Made by a program: the position numbers and the translations under genes. Positions 45,902-55,952 of a stretch of 64,000 nucleotides of DNA are shown here, piece by piece. How positions within the stretch are numbered: position 1 is the first letter of the stretch; every line of letters starts with the position of its first letter. The stretch is from Flavobacterium sufflavum (GTDB lineage: Bacteria; Bacteroidota; Bacteroidia; Flavobacteriales; Flavobacteriaceae), in contig NZ_SACJ01000015.1 in assembly GCF_004016525.1 (NCBI RefSeq), positions 40,759 to 104,758 of the forward strand, in the 5' to 3' direction. Under the pieces are notes generated by a model, which was not told where the DNA came from, did no database searches, and saw only the letters and a list, made by a program, of their open reading frames with translations.

Positions 45902-45933
45902 AAAAAGAGGGGAATCCTTAAAAAATTCCCCTC
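45902..45933 (-). terminator. intra-locus terminator between the DUF5123 gene and CE8
   Basis: On the minus strand a perfect 9-bp stem gaggggaat / attcccctc with a 9-nt loop is followed by TTTTTC. It splits the SusC-SusD-lipoprotein part from the downstream enzyme genes. Confidence 0.8.
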
Positions 45934-45957
45934 TCCTATAGACTAAATTATTAATAA

Positions 45958-47547
45958 TTAAAACCATCTTTTATCACCGGCAACACCTGTCCCGGCAAAT
46001 CCAACACCTTCTTTAATATGGAAGTTTTTATTAGCGGGATCTACAAATAAACCATAAATATTTAATGGCACCACAGCTATACTGGCAAAAGGCCTTACAT
46101 CTACAATCAAATCATTAGTTTTATAGCTACCTGCATAAGAAATAGGAATATTACTGTAAGTTCCGTTTGTATCGTTTATTTTGGCTCCTCCATTAGGTCC
46201 TCCAATGATAAGATTTTGGATAGAAACCTGAGATGGCTTGGCGTTATCAAACAACCAAAGGTGCCCCATTGCCGTAGTAATATTGACACAGGTAATATTC
46301 TTGAAATTAACTTTGGTAGCGATACGAACATCAGCAAATCGGGTACTGATTTCTGTAAAAGTACAATTGGTAGCATTGATTGAATTAACCACACCTCCTG
46401 CTCCCACATTAAATACTCCATAACCTCCGGTATTTGAAATCCAGGTATTGTTTACATTAATATCCTTTATAACAGCTGCTCCACTAACTCTGACAATTGA
46501 ATTGATATTAGACACATTACAACCTTCAACAGTAATATTGTTCACTATTTTTGCTGCAAGATCAATGAAGAAATTCCCTGAAGATGTAGTAGACAAATAT
46601 TGAATTATAATGTCTTTTACCTGAGTTTTAACATTAAATCTTGCATTACTCAAAACTGGCAATTCACCGTTTGCCCCTGTAGATCCGGTAAAAGCAATAT
46701 TATTAACCCCTGTAGGTACTACTATTTCACCACCTATTGCATAGGTTTTCCCTACTTCAAACTCAACTGTAATATCAGTAGCTCCACCTGACACCAGATT
46801 AGTTAAAGCTGTATTGATACTTGTTGCAGTATCCGTTGGTAAAACTTTATACACCGTGCTACCTGCAAATCCTGTTGTTGTTATATTCAGAGTACCACGG
46901 TTATTTGTACCATTAAAAATCTTAGCTATATACTTGGTTCCGATACTTAAATTATCGAAAGTAATCTCTCCTAACGTTTTTTGCGCATCTGTTAAAGTAA
47001 CATCTTTTATTAACTGCATATCAGCGTTATATAAAACAATATTGGTTACACGAGGATTAACCGTCCATTGTAGTTTTATAGTATTTGTTGTTGGCAAATA
47101 ATTAGTAAAAATCTGTTCCGGAGGAGTTTCAAAATAAATCTGGCTATAACCCGATTCCATACCGGTTGTTTCATCAACACTTTTCATTCTGACAGAATAT
47201 CCGGTAGTTCCGTCCAAATCAGTGAACATTTCTCTATATTCAACCTTAGTCAAATTAGAGGAAGGAGCAAAAGGAACTAAACTACTTGCTGAAAGCTCAA
47301 CCGTTTTTACGATTTCCTTAAATTCCAAATTGTCTTTACTGAATTCAAAAACATATTTAGTTGCCGAAATGGATTTAGTGAACTTCAGTTCAACCGAAGT
47401 AGATTGAAGTTTTGACACTTCAAATATCAATGATCTAAAAAGCCTGTCATTTCCTGACTCAACCTCCCAATTATTATAGTCTTTTTCGCAACTCACCATA
47501 AAACAGGAGAGTATGGAAACCACAAAAATTATTATACTGTTTTTCAT
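45958..47547 (-). CDS. DUF4957/DUF5123-type surface lipoprotein, probable glycan-binding protein
   Basis: This 529-residue lipoprotein has signal MKNSIIIFVVSILSCFMVSC with the lipid Cys at 20. Two fibronectin-III-like domains follow (residues ~35-220, for example LKFTKSISATKYVFEFSKDN), then a parallel beta-helix-like region (~235-460, repeated N-I-T-V-x-G patterns) and a DUF5123-like end (VDPANKNFHIKEGVGFAGTG). Proteins of this design are often found directly behind SusD in pectin loci and are assumed to bind the polysaccharide at the cell surface. No catalytic motif is seen. It lies 19 bp behind susD. Confidence 0.78.
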   Translation of the reverse strand: MKNSIIIFVVSILSCFMVSCEKDYNNWEVESGNDRLFRSLIFEVSKLQSTSVELKFTKSISATKYVFEFSKDNLEFKEIVKTVELSASSLVPFAPSSNLTKVEYREMFTDLDGTTGYSVRMKSVDETTGMESGYSQIYFETPPEQIFTNYLPTTNTIKLQWTVNPRVTNIVLYNADMQLIKDVTLTDAQKTLGEITFDNLSIGTKYIAKIFNGTNNRGTLNITTTGFAGSTVYKVLPTDTATSINTALTNLVSGGATDITVEFEVGKTYAIGGEIVVPTGVNNIAFTGSTGANGELPVLSNARFNVKTQVKDIIIQYLSTTSSGNFFIDLAAKIVNNITVEGCNVSNINSIVRVSGAAVIKDINVNNTWISNTGGYGVFNVGAGGVVNSINATNCTFTEISTRFADVRIATKVNFKNITCVNITTAMGHLWLFDNAKPSQVSIQNLIIGGPNGGAKINDTNGTYSNIPISYAGSYKTNDLIVDVRPFASIAVVPLNIYGLFVDPANKNFHIKEGVGFAGTGVAGDKRWF

Positions 47548-47566
47548 TTAAATTAATTTTAAAAGT

Positions 47567-49588
47567 TTAATAGCCATATGAATTAGTCAGGAAACCTTTT
47601 GACTCAAATATATCCTCATAATAGATAGAGAAAAATTGTCTGTAATTGCAGTTCTTATTTCCCATGGTATATTGAGCCAGATTAGCTTGAATCTCACCTC
47701 CATTTGCCATAGAGCTAAGAAAACTAGAATAGTCGTATGCCTTATTAATTCCGGTAGCTGCCAATAACACTTTTGTAGGATTATCTAAATAAGTCCTGCT
47801 GGTTCCACTAGTTGGTTTTACAATACTCTTAGTAAACCAGGAAGCTGACTGATACTCCGTTCCGGGACTGGCTCCCAGATTAGTATAAAAATTGATTGAC
47901 TTTTGGTCAATATATTCGGTATCTTTAAACTTATAATAAATAGTTTGTGGGAAATCCGAAGGCTGATAGGTTTTATCAAAAATGGTTACAGGCACTTTAT
48001 TATCAAGCATTAAACAAAGTGTTTTCTTCATCGTTTCAATTTTTTCATATAATAATCCCCAACGGCACAAATCACCTTTACGAATAGATTCGCAACCAAA
48101 TTCCCAAGCGCGTTCGTTAACAATAGCATTGAAAAAATTAGGATCATATTGTTTAATTTTTGCAGAACCGGCACCAAAAGCACGTTCTCTTACTTTTTCT
48201 AAAGCCTGACGAGGAGACATTCCTGCTGTAGTATTTACCGCATCCGGACTAGTCAACTGACTTTGAGCTTCGGCAAACATTAAATAAATATCTGAATAGC
48301 GCATCAAAATCCAGTTTACCCCAGTAGCTATACGGGAATTAGCTGTTTTATGCAAAGCCAAATAAGAAGGTGACATCCAGTAAATACGCCATTTTGCGAA
48401 ACTAACATTTAAAGCATCTGTTTTCATAGTTTCTTTATTGGCACTACCGTAACTTGTCCAGGTTAAAGTAACATCACGACGACTATCATCACGGTCAAAC
48501 GAATAAAAATAATAAGCCTGAGAAGCCACATAACTTCCTCCAAATCCTCTTGAACCGTATTTAGTATTACTTGCCACTTCATAGCCCATCAGAGAACCAA
48601 TATCCCCATTATTCCCTAAACCAAAGGCAACTTCAAAAAGATTTTCGTTGTAAGTATTCTGCTGTAAATTACATACTGTTTTCCATATATTTTCATAACT
48701 AGGATCCAGCGCATGCGGATGTGCCGAGCTTCCTAAAATTTCAGCTGTTTGCTGAGCTGCTATTTGATAATAATCTCTCCAGTTTTTAACTCTACCCACA
48801 TAATAACCGTTTTCTTCCTGTATAGTCGGATGATGCTCAACATCAGCATTAGGAAATAAATTACCGTCACGCAAAGACCATCCTCCGGCATAAAGAGCAA
48901 CTTTTGCCAAAAGTCCTTTTGCGAAAGCTTTAGAAATACGCTCTGAGGTTGAATATTCAGCATTCGATTTAAGCCATGGCAAATAATTTATAGCCTCAGT
49001 CAAATCTTCTACCAGACCTGCATAAATAATATCTCTACTGGTTTTTCCCATATACACATTTGTAAGATCCGATTTAGATGCTTCTCTCTTAAATGGTACA
49101 TCTCCCCAGAATTTCACTAATTCAGAATAAGCCATTGCTCTAAGAGTCAATGCTTCTCCTAATAAGGGTTTCATCTCAGCAGCTCTGGTCTCAAATATTG
49201 GTGAATTCCTGATTCCGTCCACAGCCGTTGAGGCTAATTCAGCAAACTCATACAAGGTTTGCCATTTTGTAGTCGTATTATAAGGATCATCATAAAAATT
49301 ACCGGCACCCGAATCACTACTGGTCGAATTATAACCTGTGGTAGAAAAACCTGAATTGGTTTCAATATCCGAAACTCCCTGCCAGTTTACCGATAACTTT
49401 TGACCATAAATATAGGTATCGGTCATCTTTCCGTAAATTCCCATAATGGCGGCTTTAGCCATAGATGGTGTTTTAAAAACGGTTTCAGAACTTAATTTGG
49501 AAGGTGAACTTGTTTCCAAAAAATCATCACTACAGGAGAACAATCCCAAAGCAACAATAATGAAAGAATAGTATATTATTTTTTTCAT
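47567..49588 (-). CDS. SusD/RagB-family outer-membrane lipoprotein
   Basis: The 673-residue protein has the lipoprotein signal MKKIIYYSFIIVALGLFSC and the SusD pattern DDFLETSSPSKLSSETVFKTP, TPR-type helices (GEALTLRAMAYSELVKFWGDVPF) and the late blocks YSDIYLMFAEAQ and NERAWEFGCESIRKGDLCRWG. SusD caps the SusC transporter and captures oligosaccharides. It is larger than many SusD proteins (~550), with extra loops in the middle. 12 bp separate it from susC. Confidence 0.95.
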   Translation of the reverse strand: MKKIIYYSFIIVALGLFSCSDDFLETSSPSKLSSETVFKTPSMAKAAIMGIYGKMTDTYIYGQKLSVNWQGVSDIETNSGFSTTGYNSTSSDSGAGNFYDDPYNTTTKWQTLYEFAELASTAVDGIRNSPIFETRAAEMKPLLGEALTLRAMAYSELVKFWGDVPFKREASKSDLTNVYMGKTSRDIIYAGLVEDLTEAINYLPWLKSNAEYSTSERISKAFAKGLLAKVALYAGGWSLRDGNLFPNADVEHHPTIQEENGYYVGRVKNWRDYYQIAAQQTAEILGSSAHPHALDPSYENIWKTVCNLQQNTYNENLFEVAFGLGNNGDIGSLMGYEVASNTKYGSRGFGGSYVASQAYYFYSFDRDDSRRDVTLTWTSYGSANKETMKTDALNVSFAKWRIYWMSPSYLALHKTANSRIATGVNWILMRYSDIYLMFAEAQSQLTSPDAVNTTAGMSPRQALEKVRERAFGAGSAKIKQYDPNFFNAIVNERAWEFGCESIRKGDLCRWGLLYEKIETMKKTLCLMLDNKVPVTIFDKTYQPSDFPQTIYYKFKDTEYIDQKSINFYTNLGASPGTEYQSASWFTKSIVKPTSGTSRTYLDNPTKVLLAATGINKAYDYSSFLSSMANGGEIQANLAQYTMGNKNCNYRQFFSIYYEDIFESKGFLTNSYGY

Positions 49589-49600
49589 AATCTTAATTAA

Positions 49601-52600
49601 TTAAAATGTTACGTTTGCTCCAAATAAAAATGTTCTGGCTTTTGGATAGGCTGACCAGTCCAATCCCGGAGTTAATGGAGAACTGCCTGTACTTACCTCA
49701 GGATCCTGACCTGAATATTTTGTCCAAACTTTTAAATTATTTCCGGTTACATAGCATCGGATTTTTTGAACAAATTTGCCCTTAGCAATACTTTCAGGAA
49801 GCGTGTAACCCAATGTTAAATTCCCAAGTCTTAAAAAAGAACCGTCTTCTATCGCCCAATCGGTAATTATTGTAGAATTAGATAAGGGATGCCATATTGT
49901 AGCATTCTGATTAATCTCTTGTAACAACTGCGGATTAGCATCATTACCAAACATAATATTGTTTCCTGTAGCCGGATCAATGGTTGTAAAACGATTTTCT
50001 AAACTCATAATCGTACTTGCATTATTATAGCGCTTAGAACCGCTGAAAGTAGTATTGTCAATTTTATTGGCATTGTAAATATCATTGCCATACGACCAGT
50101 TGAACATTGCCGACAAATCAAATCCTTTATACGAAGTATTAATTGAAAACCCTCCTGTATGTTTTGGTTGCGCTCTACCAATAACTCTACGGTCTTCATC
50201 CGGATTGATAACTGTACCTGTACCACTTAATTTTTTAAGTTTCATATGTCCCGGTCCAAAATAATTCCCTGAAGTGGTAATAACTTTAGAAGCATCTACT
50301 ACTCCCGGATTTAAAATCCATTTCTTTTGCGTAGTATCATAGGTAAAATCATCAAAACTGTAAAATCCATCCGAAACATAGCCATACATTAATCCCACAG
50401 GTTGCCCTACTCTGGCTCTATAATCATCGCGGCCTACGTTTGGAGCCCAGTTGGATGCCGCAATCATTTCACTGGAACTGTCCAGACTTTTTACTATATT
50501 TTTATTGAATGCTATATTAAAATTAGCTGACAATTTGAATTGATCACCGTCAACAATATCTCCTGACAAAGCAAACTCAAGCCCTTTATTAGAAGTGCTA
50601 CCTATATTTTGGTATTGTGAAGTATATCCTGAATTAGCAGGTAATGCCACTGCCAGAATCAAATCCTTAGTATCTATCTGATAAGCATCAATGGTCAAAT
50701 TCAATCTTTGATTAAAAAATCCTAAATCAAGACCTAAGTTAGTTGAAACTGTAGTTTCCCAGGTCAGGTTTTCATTTTTTAAAGTGGTCGAAGGTTTTAA
50801 AGTACTCTGAGCATTATTACCAATATAAATCAATCGGTTAGCAGATGATTCAAAAGTATAATCTTGTCGCCAGTAGGATCCTACTCGGGCATTCCCAACT
50901 TCTCCATAACTTAAACGGAACTTTGCATTGGATAGCCAGTCTTTAGTTTTACTCATAAATTTCTCATCCGATAATCGCCAGGCAAAAGCAGCTCCAGGAA
51001 AGAAACCCCATCTGTTTTTTGGAGCAAATACATTTTTACCATCTAATCTTGAAGTAACACTAAAAATATACTTATTCAATAAAGTATAATTGATACGTCC
51101 AAAATAAGAGGCTGTTCTTGAAGGTTCATTGATAGTGGTATAAGTTGGTAAAGGAGTACCATAATTCCACATGGCCAATACATCTTTTGCATTAAAATCT
51201 CCAGGGAAAAATTTTGACTGTATTAAGGTTTCACTAGTGTGCGAATCACGTGCTTCCTGTCCTAATAAAACATTCAATCGATGATTCGAATTACTAAAAC
51301 TTCCATCGTAACTTATTGTATTTTGCATAGACCAGTCCACACCTTTCACATCCTGACGTTTAGCAACTGGCTGACCTCCATTAGCACTGGCTTCACCTGT
51401 ATTTTTTAACCAGATATTATCAGTAAAATTTCTGTTTACAGCATAACTACCCTGAGAAACAATAGTTATTCCTTTAAATGGTTTATAAGTTAATCCTCCA
51501 TTCATGGTAAGATTAAGATTGTTTTGCTCCTTATACTCGTTTGAAATATTATAAATAGGATCATTCAAGCTACTTAAAGCCTCAGCAGAAGTGATATTGT
51601 CAGTGTTCCCCAATAGAGCAGCCGGATCCAGATAAGTTAAACTTCTAACAGGAGCATATTTAATTCCGTCTCTTAATTTACTTCCACTGGAAACACTAGG
51701 TCCGGAAATGATTGTATTTGAAAATCTGGAGTTAAAATCTAAACGAAATTTGGAACTAATCTCTTTATTCAATTTAAAACTCAGATAGTCTCTTTTATAA
51801 GAAGAATTTATCATAATAAAATCTTCAAAATCATGAGTATAATTAACTTTATACTGCAATTTTTGATCTCCTCCTGACAAACCTAAATCAGTATGGGTTT
51901 GAAAACCTGTATTACCATATAGTTTTTCCTGCCAGTCGAATCCTTTTTTTGATTTGTAAATATCAACATCACTCCACAAACCATAGGCAGAATAAAAACT
52001 GGTTCCGGAAACACTTGATCCCGGATCAATCTCTTTTTGAAAATATACATATTCATAAGGAGATAAAACATCTGTCAGATTATAAGTCTTTTTTAAACCT
52101 GTATAGGCATTTGCAGTAATCTCAACTTTTCCTTTTTTTCCTGACTTGGTTGTTATAAGCACTACTCCATTAGCTCCCTGAGAACCATAGATAGCTGCCG
52201 ATGAAGCATCCTTAAGTACATCGAAAGTTTCAATGTCGCCAGGAGGAATATCATTAATATTGTTTACCTGAAAACCATCGACTATAAACAAAGGGTTATT
52301 ATCCTGAGTGATTGAACTTCCACCTCTTATACGTACATTAATTCGGGCATCCGGGGCTCCTTCGGTAATAGTAACATTCACTCCGGCTAATCTACCTGCA
52401 ATAGCCTGTAAAGCATTGGTAGCCGGAATATCCTTTAAATCTTTCATACTTACTGAAGCTACCGAGCCCGTTAAATCTTTTCGTTTGGCTGTACCATATC
52501 CAATTACAACAACCTCATCCAGTTTACTAGAGGCTTCACGCATGAGTACATTTACTATTTTCTTTCCTGAAACCTCAACTTCCTGAGTTTCCATTCCGAT

Positions 52601-52951
52601 ATAGGTAAAGACTAAAACGGCATTTGACGAAACATCAGGGAGTAGAAAATTCCCGTCTAAATCAGTTACTGTTCCTTTTTTAGTGCCCTTAACAAGAACA
52701 GACACCCCCGGAATTCCAATTCCTTTATCATCAGTAACTTTTCCTGAAATTTTTGTTTGTTGGGTCTGAACAGCTAAAACAACTTTCTTTTTCTTAAGAC
52801 TTACCGAAATAGCATTATTCAATTCGCTGGTAGTTTTCCCATAAACAATAGGTGAAAATGAAAAAGCTACCATAACTAATAAGGCAAAATGCTTCTTTTC
52901 AATAAAAGCATTGCCAGAGCCAAAGTTTTTCCTTGACAAATAATTTTTCAT
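49601..52951 (-). CDS. SusC/RagA-family TonB-dependent outer-membrane transporter
   Basis: This 1116-residue protein has a long signal segment, a carboxypeptidase-regulatory-like domain (residues ~65-140: KISGKVTDDKGIGIPGVSVL, then KGTKKGTVTDLDGNF), and a TonB-box/plug (LDEVVVIGYGTAKRKDLTGS; NPLFIVDGFQVNNI; SSAAIYGSQGANGVVLITTK). A 22-strand barrel ends in the typical terminal Phe (FLFGANVTF). It imports the oligosaccharides caught by SusD into the periplasm using the proton motive force via TonB. There is no anti-sigma interaction (STN) domain, in line with control by the HTCS rather than an ECF sigma factor. Confidence 0.96.
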   Translation of the reverse strand: MKNYLSRKNFGSGNAFIEKKHFALLVMVAFSFSPIVYGKTTSELNNAISVSLKKKKVVLAVQTQQTKISGKVTDDKGIGIPGVSVLVKGTKKGTVTDLDGNFLLPDVSSNAVLVFTYIGMETQEVEVSGKKIVNVLMREASSKLDEVVVIGYGTAKRKDLTGSVASVSMKDLKDIPATNALQAIAGRLAGVNVTITEGAPDARINVRIRGGSSITQDNNPLFIVDGFQVNNINDIPPGDIETFDVLKDASSAAIYGSQGANGVVLITTKSGKKGKVEITANAYTGLKKTYNLTDVLSPYEYVYFQKEIDPGSSVSGTSFYSAYGLWSDVDIYKSKKGFDWQEKLYGNTGFQTHTDLGLSGGDQKLQYKVNYTHDFEDFIMINSSYKRDYLSFKLNKEISSKFRLDFNSRFSNTIISGPSVSSGSKLRDGIKYAPVRSLTYLDPAALLGNTDNITSAEALSSLNDPIYNISNEYKEQNNLNLTMNGGLTYKPFKGITIVSQGSYAVNRNFTDNIWLKNTGEASANGGQPVAKRQDVKGVDWSMQNTISYDGSFSNSNHRLNVLLGQEARDSHTSETLIQSKFFPGDFNAKDVLAMWNYGTPLPTYTTINEPSRTASYFGRINYTLLNKYIFSVTSRLDGKNVFAPKNRWGFFPGAAFAWRLSDEKFMSKTKDWLSNAKFRLSYGEVGNARVGSYWRQDYTFESSANRLIYIGNNAQSTLKPSTTLKNENLTWETTVSTNLGLDLGFFNQRLNLTIDAYQIDTKDLILAVALPANSGYTSQYQNIGSTSNKGLEFALSGDIVDGDQFKLSANFNIAFNKNIVKSLDSSSEMIAASNWAPNVGRDDYRARVGQPVGLMYGYVSDGFYSFDDFTYDTTQKKWILNPGVVDASKVITTSGNYFGPGHMKLKKLSGTGTVINPDEDRRVIGRAQPKHTGGFSINTSYKGFDLSAMFNWSYGNDIYNANKIDNTTFSGSKRYNNASTIMSLENRFTTIDPATGNNIMFGNDANPQLLQEINQNATIWHPLSNSTIITDWAIEDGSFLRLGNLTLGYTLPESIAKGKFVQKIRCYVTGNNLKVWTKYSGQDPEVSTGSSPLTPGLDWSAYPKARTFLFGANVTF

Positions 52952-53161
52952 ACATTTTTTGGTTTAGTTAGTTAATAATAGTTTAGATCGTAATGATCTT
53001 TGGTTTTTTCCACAACTCCTAAAAGAGGGATTGTGAAAAAAGTTCATCATAAATTCATAATTTATTTGAGCATAATACATTGATTAAAACATTTAACAAA
53101 AATTTTATATTCAATAAAAAAACTGTCATAATTTTAGAAAAATCACAACAAATTCGATAAA

Positions 53162-53189
53162 CAAAACTAATTCTTAAGAAGTCGGACAA
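53162..53189 (-). promoter_or_regulatory. consensus promoter upstream of susC
   Basis: On the minus strand: -33 TTG (53189-53187), 17-bp spacer, -7 TAGTTTTG (53169-53162). It implies a ~200-nt leader before the susC ATG at 52951. Confidence 0.65.
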
Positions 53190-53209
53190 GAGGGTCAAAA
53201 CACAAAATG

Positions 53210-53220
53210 ATGGGGGGCAT
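53210..53220 (-). promoter_or_regulatory. candidate HTCS operator (C6 motif) upstream of susC
   Basis: Minus strand ATGCCCCCCAT, ~20 bp upstream of the -33 box, followed by TTTTGTG. A near copy (ATGTCCCCCCAT, then a TGTG) lies at 57208-57219 before the second PUL operon. In this AT-rich DNA such a C-tract is conspicuous. Confidence 0.5.
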
Positions 53221-53334
53221 ATCACACAAAGCCTTTATTTTCGGCACTTTTCAAAATACACACCGAAAAAAAGTTCCTGTAAAACTAAATTTCATGCTAC
53301 AATCAACTTTTAGCTTTACTGATAGAAATACCGC

Positions 53335-53377
53335 AAAAAAAAAAAAAGAGCTATAAACCTAAATTCATAGCTCTTTT
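53335..53377 (-). terminator. terminator of the GH95B-CE8B operon
   Basis: On the minus strand an 11-bp stem aaaagagctat / atagctctttt with a 12-nt loop is followed by a run of T (13 A on the plus strand, 53335-53347). Confidence 0.9.
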
Positions 53378-53409
53378 GTTCCAACCACAATTAAAATATT
53401 CAACCCAAA

Positions 53410-55941
53410 TTATTCAACCGCATAAAACGTGTACGTACTCCCTTTCGAAGTTTTTACATCATATTCCAATACACTTAAAATACCTGTTCCTAAAAAAGTA
53501 GCACTATCAGAAATAACAGGTTTTTCAACAGGTTGATACTTAAAAAAACGATTGCTGTTATCTCCTTTGGCAATATTCAATCCTTCACCTTTTAATTTCG
53601 AATAGCTTCTCAATCGAAGATTTCCCCCTAAATTTGACTTTATCGTAACGGCAACAATTTTCCCTTTGTTCCATTCCATACTTTCAATTTCAAAACCACC
53701 GCGAGCTCTCAAGCCTTTTACTATTCCTTTCTTCCAAACATCCGGTAATGCCGGTAATAAGCTAACTGCTCCATCATGACTTTGCAATAACATTTCGGCA
53801 ATTCCTGCAGTACAACCAAAATTTCCATCAATTTGAAAAGGAGGATGAGCATCAAACATATTTGTATAAGTCCCACCATCCGGATCTTTTATGGTTGTAT
53901 TGGCCGGTTTTAAATTAAGCTGATTGGTTATTAATTTATAAGCATGATTTCCATCTAAATAACGAGCCCATAAACAAACTTTCCATCCCATTGACCACCC
54001 ACGACTTGCATCTCCTCTGTCAATAAGAGAATTCCTCGAAGCTTCAAAAAGCTTAGGTGTTTTAAAGGCTGAAATCTCTCTTCCCGGAAAAATACCCCAC
54101 AAATGTGATAAATGGCGGTGAGCATCATTTTTACGATCCCAATCTTCAAGCCATTCTTGTAATTGGCTATATTTCCCAATATGCATAGGAGGTAATTGTT
54201 CACGGATTTTTTTTAGTTCCTTTACCAATTCCTTATCTGTATTTAAAATCTCGGCAGCATCTATAGTGTTGGAAAGTAAATCAAAAACCATTTGATTATC
54301 CATGGTAACTCCCGAAAACACATTACAACGTTCACTCCCCTTTGTTCCATCTGCCTTTACTATTTCATACGATTGAAGTCCGGGAGTATGTTCTGGAGAA
54401 ATTGAAGGTGAAACTACCAGATATCCTGTCTTTTTATCTTTTATTAAAAAATCCTGATAAAATTCGCAGGCACTTTTCATTATTGGATATACCTCTTGTA
54501 AATAAGCTGTATCTCCTGAGAAAAGAAACTTTTCCCATAAATGGGAGCTAAACCACGCATTGCATGTAGGCCATATACCTGCAGTTGCATCTACAGCTCC
54601 AGTAGAACGCCACAAATCAGTATTATGATGCAATGTCCAGCCTCTGGCACCATACATTTCTGAAGCTGATTGTTTTCCTGTTTCACTTACCTCCTTAATT
54701 AATTTAATAAAAGGATCATGACATTCGCTTAAGTTAGTAACTTCGGCAGGCCAATAATTCATCTCAACATTAATATTGGTTGTATATTTACTATCCCAAG
54801 CCGGATATTGCCCTGCATTAGGATTCCATATACCTTGTAAATTAGCTGGTTGAGAACCCGGCTGAGAAGAACTAATTAATAAATAACGACCAAACTGAAA
54901 ATATGTGGACACTAAATTAGGGTCATCAGCTTTAGAGAACTCTGAAATCCTTTGATCTGTGGGTTTAGTCATTTGAGGTGATTTTCCCAAATCTAATTGT
55001 ACTCTATTAAACTGCTTCTGATAAGCCACAATATGATCTTCCTTAGCCTTTTGATACGTTTTCGAAAATTTAAATAAATAATCCTTGGCACGTTTTTCGG
55101 CATCTCCGGAAATGTCTTTATAGTTCTTAAAATTAGTAGCAACTGAAATATAAATTATAGCCTCATCAGCATTTTTAACTGTTATTGAGTTTCCTTCTTT
55201 TTCCTGAATTCCTCCTTTAATTTCTACCTTAATTTGGGCATTAAAATTTAACAGATTTGGAATGTTTTCTTCTTTATCTCTGGCACATTTACCGTTTACG
55301 ACAAGCAATTTACTTTGGTTATCAGGTACAACAGAAGTTACTGTTACCATATTAGTCTTTAATGGTCCTGCAAATGATGTATTAAAACTAATGGCTCCCT
55401 TTTTATCGGCTGTAAGACGAATTATGATAAGTTGATCAGGAAAAGAGGTAAACACTTCTCGTTGGAAACGAACACCATCAACTTTATATTTTGTGGTGGC
55501 AATAGCAGTTTTCAAATCCAGTTCTCTATAAAAGTCTTCAAATTTTTCATGACCCGGAACATTTAAAACCAGATTCCCAATAGACTGATATACTTGCCCA
55601 TGAGAAGTAATTTTCCGATCGGCTATAATATCACTTAAAGCTAATTTTTGAGCTTCAATATAATTGCCTTTCTGAATAAAATCCTGAATGGTTTTTAAAC
55701 TTTTTTTAGCGTTAGGATTTGTATTTTGATACGGACTTCCTGACCAAAAAGTATCTTCATTAACTTGAATGGTATCTGATTGTGGAACTCCATATACCAT
55801 GGCACCAAGCCTTCCATTTCCCAATGGCATAGCATCTGTCCATGCTTTTGAAGGTTTATTATACCATAAAGTTAGATCTTTTTGGGCATAAGAATTTCCA
55901 AAAATCATAATGCTCAAAATTATTAAGAATTGTTTTTTCAT
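53410..55941 (-). CDS. GH95 glycoside hydrolase, paralogue B
   Basis: The 843-residue secreted enzyme (signal ~19 residues) has the same block order as the GH95 at 42239: AWTDAMPLGNGRLGAMVYG, QVNEDTFWSGSPY, QPANLQGIWNPNAGQYPAWD, INVEMNYWPAEVTNLSE, WTLHHNTDLWR and FDAHPPFQIDGNFGCTAGI. It is a paralogue, with a slightly different loop after GIWN. Likely an alpha-L-fucosidase or alpha-L-galactosidase with different linkage preference. It forms a two-gene operon with the CE8 upstream (11 bp) and ends at a strong terminator. Confidence 0.94.
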   Translation of the reverse strand: MKKQFLIILSIMIFGNSYAQKDLTLWYNKPSKAWTDAMPLGNGRLGAMVYGVPQSDTIQVNEDTFWSGSPYQNTNPNAKKSLKTIQDFIQKGNYIEAQKLALSDIIADRKITSHGQVYQSIGNLVLNVPGHEKFEDFYRELDLKTAIATTKYKVDGVRFQREVFTSFPDQLIIIRLTADKKGAISFNTSFAGPLKTNMVTVTSVVPDNQSKLLVVNGKCARDKEENIPNLLNFNAQIKVEIKGGIQEKEGNSITVKNADEAIIYISVATNFKNYKDISGDAEKRAKDYLFKFSKTYQKAKEDHIVAYQKQFNRVQLDLGKSPQMTKPTDQRISEFSKADDPNLVSTYFQFGRYLLISSSQPGSQPANLQGIWNPNAGQYPAWDSKYTTNINVEMNYWPAEVTNLSECHDPFIKLIKEVSETGKQSASEMYGARGWTLHHNTDLWRSTGAVDATAGIWPTCNAWFSSHLWEKFLFSGDTAYLQEVYPIMKSACEFYQDFLIKDKKTGYLVVSPSISPEHTPGLQSYEIVKADGTKGSERCNVFSGVTMDNQMVFDLLSNTIDAAEILNTDKELVKELKKIREQLPPMHIGKYSQLQEWLEDWDRKNDAHRHLSHLWGIFPGREISAFKTPKLFEASRNSLIDRGDASRGWSMGWKVCLWARYLDGNHAYKLITNQLNLKPANTTIKDPDGGTYTNMFDAHPPFQIDGNFGCTAGIAEMLLQSHDGAVSLLPALPDVWKKGIVKGLRARGGFEIESMEWNKGKIVAVTIKSNLGGNLRLRSYSKLKGEGLNIAKGDNSNRFFKYQPVEKPVISDSATFLGTGILSVLEYDVKTSKGSTYTFYAVE

Positions 55942-55952
55942 AAATCTTATTT

